Notes: a model not told the origin generated them from the sequence alone. A DNA stretch of 64,000 nucleotides from Hyphomicrobium sp. 12-62-95 (GCA_002279935.1 NCCZ01000015.1:62001-126000), one strand, 5' to 3'; counted from the stretch's first letter, positions 16,930 through 25,642 are shown. Made by a program: numbers and translations.

Positions 16930-18339
16930 TCAGTAGTCGCCTTGCGGACGCGGCCAGGGCATCGAGAACTGATCACCACGGCGCACGTAGCGATAGCGAT
17001 GGAAGTGGAACCACAGCGACGCGATGATGAAGAACAGCATCATCGCCATCAGCTGCGTGCCATACCCCAGGAACACCGCGAAATACGTCGCACCACACAG
17101 CACCAACAGCACGAGCGCCGGCAGCGGATGCATGGGATGCACGTACCCCCGCTGGATCGTGCCGAGCGGCCACTTGCGCCGGAACATGATCACGTTGAAC
17201 GTCATGAACGTGTATCCGAGCAGCCCCGACAGGATCGAGAACGTGATCACCTGATCGAGCGGCGCGTAGTAGGCGAAGAGAACCGCCACCGGCACCAGGA
17301 ACACGATCGCCCGGTACGGCGTACGGTACTTGGGATGCACCGCCCCGAACCACTGCGGCAGATACCGGTCACGCGCCATGGAGAACCACGCCCGCGACGC
17401 GTCGTTGATGCAGCCGTTGGCCGACGCCAGCGTCGAGAAGATCGTGCCGATGAAGAGAAGCACCATCAGCGGCATCGAATCCATGAACCGCGCTGCGTCG
17501 AACAGCGGCGTCACCGCCTGCCCCAGATACTCCCACGGCATCAGACCGGCGCAGATGTACCAGGTCATGGTCGCCGCGATCAGCAGCGTCATGATGCCGG
17601 TCATCGTGCCGAGCGGCAGCGACCGCGCCGGCGACCGCACCTCTTCCGCCGCCTGACACGTGCCCTCGATGCCGAGGTAGTACCAGAGACCGAAGTGCAG
17701 CGCCGCGATGACGCCGATCCAGTCGTAGGGCAGGCCCGTCAGCAGTTCGTTGTGCTTCAACACCTCGCCCGTCCAAGGCTTCACCGCAAAGAACAGGATG
17801 ATGATGGCGATGAAGGCGATGGCCGTGATGACGAGGTTGAACGTCAGCGTCGCATAAACCCCGCGATAGTTGAGCCAGGCGAGGAACATGATCGTGAGCA
17901 CGATGAAAGGCTTGTCGTGCAGCACCAGCGCCTCGCCCGCCGCATCGGTCGCCCCGGCCATCCCTCCCACGGTTTGGACGAGGTAGCCCAGCGTAATCGC
18001 ATTCGCCGCCTCCAGCATGGTGTAGGCGAACACGAGGAACAGACCGACGTTAAAGGCCATCAGCGGCCCGACGATATGCTTGGCCTGCGCATACTGACCA
18101 CCCGCGGCCGCGACCGTCGAGGTCACCTCCGAGTCGATCATGGCCACGCAGGTATAGAGGAGCCCCGCCACCCAGCAGGCAATGAGAGCCGCGATTGCGC
18201 CGCCCTTGCCCACCGAGAAGTTCCAGCCCATGTACTCCCCCACGAGCACGATGCCGACGCCGAGCGCCCACACGTGGCCAGGACCGAGAACGCGCAACAG
18301 CGAGATTTTCTCGCCATGGATAGCTGTTGTCTGGCTCAC
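16930..18339 (-). CDS. APC-superfamily permease, probable methylamine/amine or amino acid uptake
   Basis: A 469-residue inner-membrane transporter with about 12 predicted helices. It starts with the APC core GPGHVWALGVGIVLVGEYMGWNF and has the EVTSTVAAAGGQYAQAKHIVGP helix-3 region and a GIEGTCQAAEEVRSPARSLPLG loop typical of the ethanolamine/amino-acid permease group (PF00324/PF13520). It sits between NMG pathway genes, so a substrate such as methylamine, ethanolamine, glutamate or a gamma-glutamyl compound is plausible; context suggests methylamine. Its ATG overlaps the preceding 67-residue gene by 4 bp, an unusual tight link to a small membrane protein. Confidence 0.85.
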   Translation of the reverse strand: MSQTTAIHGEKISLLRVLGPGHVWALGVGIVLVGEYMGWNFSVGKGGAIAALIACWVAGLLYTCVAMIDSEVTSTVAAAGGQYAQAKHIVGPLMAFNVGLFLVFAYTMLEAANAITLGYLVQTVGGMAGATDAAGEALVLHDKPFIVLTIMFLAWLNYRGVYATLTFNLVITAIAFIAIIILFFAVKPWTGEVLKHNELLTGLPYDWIGVIAALHFGLWYYLGIEGTCQAAEEVRSPARSLPLGTMTGIMTLLIAATMTWYICAGLMPWEYLGQAVTPLFDAARFMDSMPLMVLLFIGTIFSTLASANGCINDASRAWFSMARDRYLPQWFGAVHPKYRTPYRAIVFLVPVAVLFAYYAPLDQVITFSILSGLLGYTFMTFNVIMFRRKWPLGTIQRGYVHPMHPLPALVLLVLCGATYFAVFLGYGTQLMAMMLFFIIASLWFHFHRYRYVRRGDQFSMPWPRPQGDY

Positions 18340-18539
18340 CGGTGGCCTCCCTGGTGCGTCGGATCGATGACGAGCGCATCGTCGATTTCACCTTCGCGAG
18401 ATGAAATCAGGACATCGTCGGAGTAGGCCATGTCCGTCTTGATCGTATCGAACAGCATCCAGAGGCCGAACAAAACACACAAGGCCCAGGCGCCGTATTC
18501 GAGAAGCTGAAAATTATTGAGCGTGCTGATATCAGGCAT
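18336..18539 (-). CDS. 67-residue single-helix membrane protein coupled to the permease
   Basis: Residues 12-31 (LLEYGAWALCVLFGLWMLFD) form one membrane helix. The remainder is acidic and polar (TIKTDMAYSDDVLISSREGEIDDALVIDP). The stop overlaps the permease start in ATGA (18336-18339). No family is recognised. The coupling, position and size suggest an accessory subunit or regulator of the permease. Coding status is supported by the overlap, the conserved leftward order and the absence of a better frame. Confidence 0.65.
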   Translation of the reverse strand: MPDISTLNNFQLLEYGAWALCVLFGLWMLFDTIKTDMAYSDDVLISSREGEIDDALVIDPTHQGGHR

Positions 18540-18549
18540 GGCGTCCCCC

Positions 18550-18942
18550 TCAATCCGTCTTGCGGCCGAAGCGTTCGGCGATGACTTCGCGGTATTCGCT
18601 CTTGGAGAACGCGACCACGAGAAGAAAATATCCGATCACGACAAGCGCGGTGACGCCGAGCGCGATGAGGTCGAACGAGTAGTCGAAGCGTGAGGCGATC
18701 AGAGGCGCCGCCGTCTCCGGGGTGTAGCCAAGCTTTTCCCAGCCCGCTTGCATAACGGGGTTCTGCCCAAGGCCGGTCCAGGTTGTCTTGTCGGCGATGG
18801 CGAGTTCCGTTTTGCCGCCGCCGGCCAGGCCGAGGTAGATCGGCGCAAAGAGTGCGGCGAACACCAGAGCCAAGAGGAACATGCTGTCGAAGAATTGCCC
18901 GAGCGCGGATTGGCGCGGCGGGATGTAATCACCGTTGCTCAT
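18550..18942 (-). CDS. 130-residue two-helix membrane protein of the permease module
   Basis: Two hydrophobic segments: about 18-40 (FDSMFLLALVFAALFAPIYLGLAG) and 88-112 (FDLIALGVTALVVIGYFLLVV). Between them lies a probably periplasmic loop of about 45 residues containing TTWTGLGQNPVMQAGWEKLGY. The C-terminus is charged (SKSEYREVIAERFGRKTD). No known family is recognised. It lies 10 bp from both neighbours in the leftward run, which indicates one operon with the permease. Confidence 0.68.
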   Translation of the reverse strand: MSNGDYIPPRQSALGQFFDSMFLLALVFAALFAPIYLGLAGGGKTELAIADKTTWTGLGQNPVMQAGWEKLGYTPETAAPLIASRFDYSFDLIALGVTALVVIGYFLLVVAFSKSEYREVIAERFGRKTD

Positions 18943-18952
18943 GGTGTGCTCC

Positions 18953-19246
18953 TCAATCTTTGCGCTGGTTCATGAGATCGAGGTAGTGAAGATCAAGGCC
19001 GTAGATGTGGGCCTTATCCTCGCTGTAATGCTTGATCATCGCCCAGATCGCCGCGGCGTTGAAAAGCATCACGAGCCCGCCGCTGATCAACAGCGCGCCC
19101 AGCACGCCGTCATCGTTGAGATGCGGCAGCAGCATGTAAAAGACGAACGAGTAGAGTGCCCAGACCACGACGAGGGCGAGGATCGCCCACATCCGGTCCT
19201 GTCCGAACATCTTGTCGACGCGCGGATCCATAGCTTGTTGTTGCAA
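18953..19246 (-). CDS. 97-residue two-helix membrane protein, first gene of the leftward NMG operon
   Basis: Two predicted helices: about 20-40 (MWAILALVVVWALYSFVFYML) and 48-68 (VLGALLISGGLVMLFNAAAIW), then a charged tail (SEDKAHIYGLDLHYLDLMNQRKD). The start is probably the TTG at 19246, because GGGGGAGG lies 5 nt before it; the next ATG (19231) would be 20 nt from that site. No family is recognised. It heads the leftward operon, facing mgdA across the divergent promoter region. Confidence 0.65.
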   Translation of the reverse strand: MQQQAMDPRVDKMFGQDRMWAILALVVVWALYSFVFYMLLPHLNDDGVLGALLISGGLVMLFNAAAIWAMIKHYSEDKAHIYGLDLHYLDLMNQRKD

Positions 19247-19564
19247 AACGACCTCCCCCAGATTGACCGGTTAAGTCCGGCGCAAAAATGTTGCCTGTCA
19301 GGCAATCTATTTTTATTGGGCGGAAAGTCTGCGTCATGGTGCCGCGAGATGTCAAGACGAACTGCCTGCATTTGCAACAGAAAACACGAAAAATATGCAG
19401 TGCACCGCAACAAATACAGGCAAATCACCGAAATCAAGATGACCCAAGACTTGAACACCCGGAAAATTTCTTGCACTTTGGGAACAATTGGGGGCATGGT
19501 GACAGGATGAAAGCTGCCCCTGAATCCGGCTTATAAAGCCGGAGGCCATGGCCGGAGCATTGGA
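19247..19564. promoter_or_regulatory. Divergent promoter region of the NMG island
   Basis: 318 bp between two outward-facing operons. It holds a perfect 15-bp palindrome (19291-19305) on the leftward side and several TTGCA/TGCA elements on the mgdA side (around 19371, 19396-19404 and 19471). A ribosome site CCGGAG precedes mgdA. No confident sigma70 -35/-10 pair could be placed. Confidence 0.55.
19291..19305. promoter_or_regulatory. Perfect palindrome, candidate operator
   Basis: TTGCCTGTCAGGCAA has 7-bp arms around one central base. It lies 45 bp upstream of the leftward start at 19246 and about 260 bp from mgdA. It is a candidate binding site for the XRE-cupin regulator encoded at the end of the mgd operon; that pairing is inference. 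Confidence 0.5.
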
Positions 19565-20806
19565 ATGCCGTTCGCACTCTTGAAATATGCCTTGTCGCGG
19601 GAGCACCCCGACGACCCGCACTTCCGTTGGAAGCCGGACCTCAAGAAAACCTATGACGTGATCATCATCGGTGCCGGCGGACACGGTCTGGCCGCCGCCT
19701 ATCACCTCGCCAAGGATCACGGCATCACCAACATCGCCGTCCTCGAAAAGGGCTGGCTCGCCGGCGGCAACACCGCCCGCAACACGACGATCGTGCGCGC
19801 CAACTATCTCACCCCCGAAGGCGTCGCGTTCTATAAAGAGTCCGTCGAACTCTTTCGCACCTTGTCGAACGAACTCGACATCAACGTGATGTACTCAGAG
19901 CGCGGCCACTTCACGCTCGCCCACACCGATGCCGCCATGCGCACCGCCCGCTGGCGCGCGGAAGTCAATAAGCACATGGGCGTCAACTCCGAGGTCATCG
20001 ACGCCGCCGAGGTCAAGCGCATCTGCCCGACGATGAACGTGACGGACGACGCCCGCTATCCCGTCCTCGGCGCGCTCTACCACCCGCCCGGCGCCATCGC
20101 CCGCCACGACGCCGTTGCCTGGGGCTATGCCAAGGAAGCGATGAAGCGCGGCGTCGAAGTCCACACGCAAACGGAAGTCAAAAAGATCCTGATCGAAAAC
20201 GGCCGCGCCATCGGCGTCGAGACCAACCGCGGCGTCATCCACGGCGCCAAAATCATGCAGGCCGTCGCGGGCTCCTCCTCGCATGTCGCGCGCATGGCCG
20301 GCCTCAAGCTGCCGATCAAGACCATCCCGCTGCAAGCCTGTGTGTCGGAACCCGTCAAGCCCATCCTCGATCAGATCGTCGTCTCGGGCTCGCTTCACGT
20401 TTACATTTCGCAGTCCGCACGCGGCGAAATGGTCATGGGTGGCGCCACCGATGCCTACGGTCTCTACTCCTCGCGTTCCACCCTCGACTTCAAGGAAAGC
20501 CTGATGGGCCATATGCTGGAGCTGTTCCCGTTCATGGGTGAACTCCGCATCCTGCGCCAATGGGCCGGCATGGCCGACATGACACCGGACTTCTCGCCTG
20601 TCATGGGCCTCACGCCCGTCGAAAACTATTACATCGACGCCGGCTGGGGAACTTGGGGCTTCAAAGCCACACCCGTCTGCGGCAAGCGCATGGCCGAATG
20701 CGTCGCCACCGGCCGCCAGCCCGATCTTCTCAAACCCTTCGCCCTCTCGCGCTTCGACACCTTCGACCTCGTCGGTGAAAAAGGCGCAGCGTCGGTCGGC
20801 CACTAG
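19565..20806 (+). CDS. mgdA: N-methylglutamate dehydrogenase subunit A (sarcosine oxidase beta-like)
   Basis: A 413-residue DAO-family flavoprotein. VIIIGAGGHGLAAAYHLA (about 38-55) is the FAD-binding motif, followed by EKGWLAGGNTARNTTIVRANY, and the C-terminal MTPDFSPVMG and GWGTWGFKATPVCGK segments match the beta subunit of heterotetrameric sarcosine oxidase. In the NMG pathway this complex oxidises N-methylglutamate to glutamate, passing the methyl group at the formaldehyde level to tetrahydrofolate. It is the first gene of mgdABCD and starts after a CCGGAG ribosome site. The NMG rather than sarcosine role is inferred from the adjacent mgsABC and gmaS. Confidence 0.88.
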   Translation: MPFALLKYALSREHPDDPHFRWKPDLKKTYDVIIIGAGGHGLAAAYHLAKDHGITNIAVLEKGWLAGGNTARNTTIVRANYLTPEGVAFYKESVELFRTLSNELDINVMYSERGHFTLAHTDAAMRTARWRAEVNKHMGVNSEVIDAAEVKRICPTMNVTDDARYPVLGALYHPPGAIARHDAVAWGYAKEAMKRGVEVHTQTEVKKILIENGRAIGVETNRGVIHGAKIMQAVAGSSSHVARMAGLKLPIKTIPLQACVSEPVKPILDQIVVSGSLHVYISQSARGEMVMGGATDAYGLYSSRSTLDFKESLMGHMLELFPFMGELRILRQWAGMADMTPDFSPVMGLTPVENYYIDAGWGTWGFKATPVCGKRMAECVATGRQPDLLKPFALSRFDTFDLVGEKGAASVGH

Positions 20807-20817
20807 GGAGCGGCAAA

Positions 20818-21162
20818 ATGAAAATCCTGAACTGTCCGCTCAACGGTCCGCGCAATATCTCCGAATTCGTCTGGGGCGGCGAGATGAAGCCCATGCCCGA
20901 TCCGGCCACGGCCACCGACGCGCAATGGACCGACTTTCTCTTCCTGGAAGACAACACAGCCGGCGAGATCACCGAGTGGTGGCTGCATGCCCCCACCAAT
21001 TATTGGTTCATCGCCCGCCGCAACACGCTCACCGATGAGATCATCGAAACCATGACGTACGACGCCTATCTCGCCCGTCAGAAAGCCAACGCGTCCGGCG
21101 AAGCCGAACCGGCCGCCAAGCCCACCACCGGCGGCACGGAGACGGGAGCAACGTCGGCATGA
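20818..21162 (+). CDS. mgdB: N-methylglutamate dehydrogenase subunit B (sarcosine oxidase delta-like)
   Basis: A 114-residue SoxD-family protein: MKILNCPLNGPRN, EFVWGGEMKPMPDP, an EWWLHAPTNYWF block and RRNTLTDEI. In sarcosine oxidase the delta subunit binds zinc through a CPxCG pair plus His/Cys later. Here the second Cys of the first pair is Asn (CPLNG) and the later Cys is missing (HAPTNYWF), so the zinc site looks degenerate. The C-terminal 25 residues are Ala/Thr/Glu-rich. GGGAG precedes the start; the stop overlaps mgdC by 4 bp. Confidence 0.87.
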   Translation: MKILNCPLNGPRNISEFVWGGEMKPMPDPATATDAQWTDFLFLEDNTAGEITEWWLHAPTNYWFIARRNTLTDEIIETMTYDAYLARQKANASGEAEPAAKPTTGGTETGATSA

Positions 21163-24038
21163 GCACGTCCTCCCCTGCCCGCATCGACAAACCGGGCTTC
21201 GGCCTCCTGATCGACCGCACCAAATCGTTGTCGTTCACCTTCGACGGCCGCCTGTTCAACGGCTACCACGGCGACACCATCGCCTCCGCACTTTATGGCG
21301 CTGGCCAAGTGCTGCTCTCCCGCTCGTTCAAATATCACCGCCCGCGCGGCGCGCTGACCATGAACGGCCTCGATGCCAACACCCTCGTGCAGGTCGCAGA
21401 CGAACCCAACGTACGCGCCGACCTCCACGCGATCTCACCCGGCCTCGCCGTCGTCTCGATCAATCGCCTCGGCTCGCTCGAACGCGACGCCCTCTCGATC
21501 ATGGACTATTTCGGCCGCTTCCTGCCCGTCGGCTTCTACTACAAGACGTTCTTCCGCCCCGCCGGCGTCTGGAAATACTTCGAGCGGCCCATCCGCATCA
21601 TGGCTGGCCTCGGCACCCTCGATCCGCGCGCCGAACACAAATACTACGACAAGGCCTATCTGTTCACCGATGTGCTCGTTGTCGGCGGCGGACAAGCCGG
21701 CCTCGAAGCCGCCATCGCGGCAGCCGAAGGCGGCGCAGAAACGCTGCTCATCGAAGAGAATTCGGAACTGGGCGGCTCACTCCTTTACGGCCGCGTGGGC
21801 GACAGCCGCGAGGCCGCCGACACGCTCCGCCGCGACCTCATCGCTCGCGCGCGCAGTCTGAAAAATCTCACGATCCTGACGAGCACCGCGGCAGCGATCT
21901 CCGGCAACCGATTGCTCAAGATCCGCACGCGCCAGACCATCGTCGCCGCCGGCAGCTTCGATCAGCCCATCGTCTTCCGCAACAATGATCGCCCCGGCAT
22001 CTTGTTCGCCACCGCCGCCCAACGTCTCATGCGCCTCTACGGCGTCCGCCCCGGCAACCGCGCCGTCATCGCGACGTCGAATTCGTTCGGCTACGAAACC
22101 GCCCTCGATCTGCTCGATGCCGGCGGCGAAGTCGCCGCCATCGTCGATCTCGGCACCACCACAGGCCCCGCCGTCGAAGCCGCCCGCGCCCACGGCATCC
22201 GCATCGTCACCAACGCCACACCCGTCGATGCCAAGGGATACCTGCGCGTTGAAAGCGTCGGCATCGCCTCCATCACCGGCCAGGGCAAAACCTCGTCCGT
22301 CACCGACTGGATCACCTGCGACTGCGTGCTGATCTCGGTCGGCTGCTCGCCCGCCCTCAATCTCGCCAGCCACGCCGGCGCGAAAGTCGTCTTCGATCCC
22401 GTCATTCAAATGCACCGTGCGGTGAACGCACCCGAAGGCGTCTCACTCGCAGGCAGCGCCGCCGGACTCTGGTCGCCGGATCGCGTTTCAACGCACGCCA
22501 AAGAAACCGGCGCCATCGCCGCCCGCCTCGCCTCCGGCAGCCCCGCTGGCGCTCAACCGGACGCCACCGATCCCGGCGCCGCCTCGATCACGCACCCTTA
22601 TCCGATCTTCAAGAGCGCCAAGGGCAAGGAATTCATCGATTTCGATGAAGACCTCTCGGTCAAGGACATCATCAACTCGGTCAAGGACGGCTACGACGAC
22701 ATCCAACTCGTCAAACGCTACTCGACCGCAGGCCTCGGCCCGAGCCAAGGCCGCCACGCCAACCTCAACACCATTCGCGTCGTCAGCGCCGTCACCGGCA
22801 AACCGCCGGAAGTGATCGGCACCACGACGTTCCGCCCGCCGCTCGTGCCGGAAAAGTTCGCGCACATGGCCGGCCGCGCCTTTGAGCCGACACGCCTCAC
22901 CTCCATGCACCGCCGCCACGAAGAGCTGGGCGCGCAGTTTATGACCGCCGGCCTCTGGATGCGTCCGGCCTACTACGGCCCGAAGGACAACGCCGCCCGC
23001 GCCATCGAAGATGAGGTCCGCGCCGTCCGCAACAATGCTGGTCTCATCGACGTATCTACGCTCGGTGGCCTCGACATTCGCGGCCCGGATGCCGCCGCCT
23101 TCATCGACCGCATGTACACTTGGGCCTATGAAAAGCAGCCCGTCGGCCGCGCCCGCTACACGCTCATGACCGACATCGCCGGCGTCGTCATTGACGATGG
23201 CGTCGCCTGCCGCCTCGCCCCTAACCATTACTATGTGACCGCGACAACAAGCGCCGTCGATCAGGTCTATCGCGCGATGACGTGGTTCAACGTGCAATGG
23301 AAGATGGACGTCGACGTCGCCAACGTCACGGCCGCCTATTCTGCCGTCAACCTCGCCGGTCCCAAAGCGCGCAACATTGTGCAATCGCTCGCAAGCGATA
23401 TCGATTTCTCCAAGGACGCCTTCCCCTACATGGGCGTGCGCACGGGCACGTTGGCGGGCATCCCCGTTCGCGTGCTGCGCGTCGGCTTCGTCGGTGAAGC
23501 GGGCTATGAAATCCATTGCCCCGCGAGCTTCGGCGAAGCGCTGTGGGACATCCTGATGAGCGCCGGCAAACCGCATGGCCTGAAGCCGTTTGGCGTCGAA
23601 GCCCAGCGCATTCTGCGTCTGGAGAAGGGCCACATCATCGTCGGCCAGGACACCGACGGCCTCACCAACCCCATCGAAGCCGGGATGGAGTGGGCGCTCG
23701 CCAAGAAGAAACCGTTCTACGTCGGCAAGCGCTCCATCGACATGCAGGCCGCCAAAGGCATCACACGCAAGCTCGTCGGCTTCGCGGTCACAGAAAGCTC
23801 CGCGCCGACGCCGAAAGATTGCCACCTCATCATCCGCAACGGCGCTATCGTCGGCCGCATCACGTCGGTCGTGAAATCTCCCACCCTCGGCAAGGTCGTC
23901 GGGCTCGCCTACCTGCCGCTCGACATGACCGACACCGGCCACCGCTTCGAGATCCGCGTCGATGGCGGCACGATGGTCTCCGCCGAAGTCGTTCCCACGC
24001 CCTTCTACGATCCCGACAACGCGCGCCAGGAAATCTGA
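21159..24038 (+). CDS. mgdC: N-methylglutamate dehydrogenase subunit C (sarcosine oxidase alpha-like)
   Basis: A 959-residue SoxA-family protein. Residues 1-110 form the 2Fe-2S-like N-terminal domain without cluster Cys (FTFDGRLFNGYHGDTIASAL, RSFKYHRPRG). Residues about 165-450 carry the NAD/FAD-binding fold starting at DVLVVGGGQAGLEAAIAAAEGG. From about 575 to the end is a GcvT/aminomethyltransferase domain (KLVGFAV, VGRITSVVKSPTLGKVVGLAYL), which would hand the methyl-derived carbon to tetrahydrofolate. It is coupled to mgdB by ATGA. The length is typical of the family. Confidence 0.9.
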   Translation: MSTSSPARIDKPGFGLLIDRTKSLSFTFDGRLFNGYHGDTIASALYGAGQVLLSRSFKYHRPRGALTMNGLDANTLVQVADEPNVRADLHAISPGLAVVSINRLGSLERDALSIMDYFGRFLPVGFYYKTFFRPAGVWKYFERPIRIMAGLGTLDPRAEHKYYDKAYLFTDVLVVGGGQAGLEAAIAAAEGGAETLLIEENSELGGSLLYGRVGDSREAADTLRRDLIARARSLKNLTILTSTAAAISGNRLLKIRTRQTIVAAGSFDQPIVFRNNDRPGILFATAAQRLMRLYGVRPGNRAVIATSNSFGYETALDLLDAGGEVAAIVDLGTTTGPAVEAARAHGIRIVTNATPVDAKGYLRVESVGIASITGQGKTSSVTDWITCDCVLISVGCSPALNLASHAGAKVVFDPVIQMHRAVNAPEGVSLAGSAAGLWSPDRVSTHAKETGAIAARLASGSPAGAQPDATDPGAASITHPYPIFKSAKGKEFIDFDEDLSVKDIINSVKDGYDDIQLVKRYSTAGLGPSQGRHANLNTIRVVSAVTGKPPEVIGTTTFRPPLVPEKFAHMAGRAFEPTRLTSMHRRHEELGAQFMTAGLWMRPAYYGPKDNAARAIEDEVRAVRNNAGLIDVSTLGGLDIRGPDAAAFIDRMYTWAYEKQPVGRARYTLMTDIAGVVIDDGVACRLAPNHYYVTATTSAVDQVYRAMTWFNVQWKMDVDVANVTAAYSAVNLAGPKARNIVQSLASDIDFSKDAFPYMGVRTGTLAGIPVRVLRVGFVGEAGYEIHCPASFGEALWDILMSAGKPHGLKPFGVEAQRILRLEKGHIIVGQDTDGLTNPIEAGMEWALAKKKPFYVGKRSIDMQAAKGITRKLVGFAVTESSAPTPKDCHLIIRNGAIVGRITSVVKSPTLGKVVGLAYLPLDMTDTGHRFEIRVDGGTMVSAEVVPTPFYDPDNARQEI

Positions 24039-24040
24039 AG

Positions 24041-24736
24041 ATGACCACGCCCGAACAACACCTGCGCCGCACGCCGCTCCGCTCCGCCCTGACCAAGGCC
24101 GGAGCAAAATGGACCGCGACCCCCGCAGGCGACGCTGCCATCTCCGACGGCCTCGGCAGCATCAATGCGGCCCGCCATCTCGCGATCACCGACCTCTCGA
24201 CCATGCCCCGCATCGGTTTCAAGGGCCGCCAGACCATCCCCGCCATGCAAAAGCGCGGCATCGTTCTGGAGGGAACCGCCAACCGCGCCTTCCGCCAGCC
24301 CGACGGCGGCCTTTGCCTCGTCCTGGCCGCCAGCGAGGTGATTCTCCTATCTCCGCTCTCCGGCGATGACGGAAAGCTGCAGAAGCTCCACGACGATTGG
24401 CGCCTCGACGATGCCGAGCGGACCTACCCGATGCTGCGCCGCGACAGCCAGGCTTGGTTCGTCGTGACAGGAGCTAAGGCACCGGAAATGTTCGCAAAAA
24501 TATGCGGCATCGACTTTCGCCTTAACAAGTTTCCCGACCTCTCGATCGCCCAAACCTCGGTCGCCAAGATCTCGGCCATAGTGACCCGAGCGGACATCGG
24601 CAGCACGCCCGCGTTCCATATTCTTGCCGATAGCGCGTCGGCCCTGTATTTCTTTGATTGCTTAATTGATGCTGCCCAAGAATTTGGCAACGCCCTCGCA
24701 TGCCGGTCGATTTTGAGAGATCTGGAAAGCGGATGA
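24041..24736 (+). CDS. mgdD: N-methylglutamate dehydrogenase subunit D (sarcosine oxidase gamma-like)
   Basis: 231 residues, start at the ATG 2 bp after the mgdC stop; the same frame stays open far upstream inside mgdC, but that part is a shadow. SoxG-like features are TPLRSAL near the start, ITDLSTMPRIGFKG, and the C-terminal ADIGSTPAFHILADSASALYFFDCL segment. In the complex this small subunit supports the alpha subunit's folate domain. It overlaps the regulator gene by 4 bp (24733-24736). Confidence 0.85.
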   Translation: MTTPEQHLRRTPLRSALTKAGAKWTATPAGDAAISDGLGSINAARHLAITDLSTMPRIGFKGRQTIPAMQKRGIVLEGTANRAFRQPDGGLCLVLAASEVILLSPLSGDDGKLQKLHDDWRLDDAERTYPMLRRDSQAWFVVTGAKAPEMFAKICGIDFRLNKFPDLSIAQTSVAKISAIVTRADIGSTPAFHILADSASALYFFDCLIDAAQEFGNALACRSILRDLESG

Positions 24737-25518
24737 AAAAAGTTACGGAGACGGTTCGTAAAATCAGCCGGGACGACGCACTTCCCATACCCTCTCCGCG
24801 CAAAGACCGTACCCCTCTCAAGGTCGAAGCCGACCTCGAAACAATTGAAGACCTTCAAGATGCCGGCGACGACGAAGCCGACATACCCGTCGCCCTCGAC
24901 AGCCAGGACCCGCACGCACTCTCCGGCGCCCGCGACAACGTCCTTGAAGTCGCCATCGGCCGCGAAGTCCGCGCCTTCCGCAAGAAGCTCGGCATCACCG
25001 TGTCCGATCTCGCCCGCGCCACGGGCCTCTCCCTCGGCATGCTCTCCAAGATCGAGAACGGCGTCACCTCTGCCTCGCTGACGACGCTCCAACGTCTCTC
25101 GCGCGCGCTCGGCGTCCCCGTCACCGCCCTCTTCCGCCGCTTTGAGGAAAAGCGCGACGCCGTTTTCGTTCGCGCCGGCCAGGGCCTCGTCATCGAGCGC
25201 CGCGGCACCCGCGCCGGACATCAGTATCAGCTCTTGGGTTTCTCCGGCGGCAACGCCTCCGGCCTCGTCGTCGAGCCCTACATGATCACGCTCACCGAGA
25301 AGTCCGACGTCTTCCCGCTCTTCCAGCACTCAGGACTGGAATTCCTCTACATGCTCGAAGGCGAGGTCGTGTACCGCCACGGCGACAAGCTCTACACCAT
25401 GCTCCCCGGCGACAGCCTGTTCTTCGACGCCGACGCACCCCACGGCCCCGAAGAACTCATCAAGCTGCCCATCCGCTTCCTCTCCATTATCTCCTACGCC
25501 CGCGAACGCGAGGACTAG
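24733..25518 (+). CDS. XRE-family regulator with cupin sensor domain
   Basis: 261 residues from the ATG that overlaps the mgdD stop (ATGA); a longer frame reaches 24700. Residues 1-70 are an acidic, probably flexible extension. Residues 73-134 form an XRE helix-turn-helix (GREVRAFRKKLGITVSDLARATG, KIENGVTSASLTTLQRLS). Residues about 185-255 form a cupin barrel (LEFLYMLEGEVVYRHGDKLYTMLPGDSLFFDADAPHGPE) that usually binds a small metabolite. Its coupling to mgdD marks it as the likely local controller of the NMG island, possibly sensing a pathway intermediate. Confidence 0.88.
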   Translation: MKKVTETVRKISRDDALPIPSPRKDRTPLKVEADLETIEDLQDAGDDEADIPVALDSQDPHALSGARDNVLEVAIGREVRAFRKKLGITVSDLARATGLSLGMLSKIENGVTSASLTTLQRLSRALGVPVTALFRRFEEKRDAVFVRAGQGLVIERRGTRAGHQYQLLGFSGGNASGLVVEPYMITLTEKSDVFPLFQHSGLEFLYMLEGEVVYRHGDKLYTMLPGDSLFFDADAPHGPEELIKLPIRFLSIISYARERED

Positions 25519-25602
25519 GTGGCGCGGCAGCGAAGCATGACTATTGCGCACCGCTGCTGCTCTCGTGGGTGGGACCCCGCGCAATAGGATGCACCGATCC
25601 TC

Positions 25603-25642
25603 AACCCCTCCCCCTTGCGGGGAGGGGCAGGGGTGGGGGTTC
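25603..25642. repeat. C/G-rich REP-like hairpin
   Basis: CCCCTCCCC (25605-25613) pairs with GGGGAGGGG (25619-25627), flanked by AACC/GGTT. This is the dispersed 'CCTCCCCCTTGCGGGGAGGG' type of element common in Hyphomicrobiales. It lies between the convergent xre and hslO genes and could end either transcript. Confidence 0.7.

Noticed and set aside
16942..18426. 494-codon plus-strand frame opposite the APC permease
   Set aside because: Arg/His-rich antisense frame without signal or domain; the minus strand encodes a clear 12-helix transporter.
22488..24107. 539-codon minus-strand frame opposite mgdC
   Set aside because: Antisense shadow of a strongly conserved gene; biased Ala/Gly/Asp composition and no motif.
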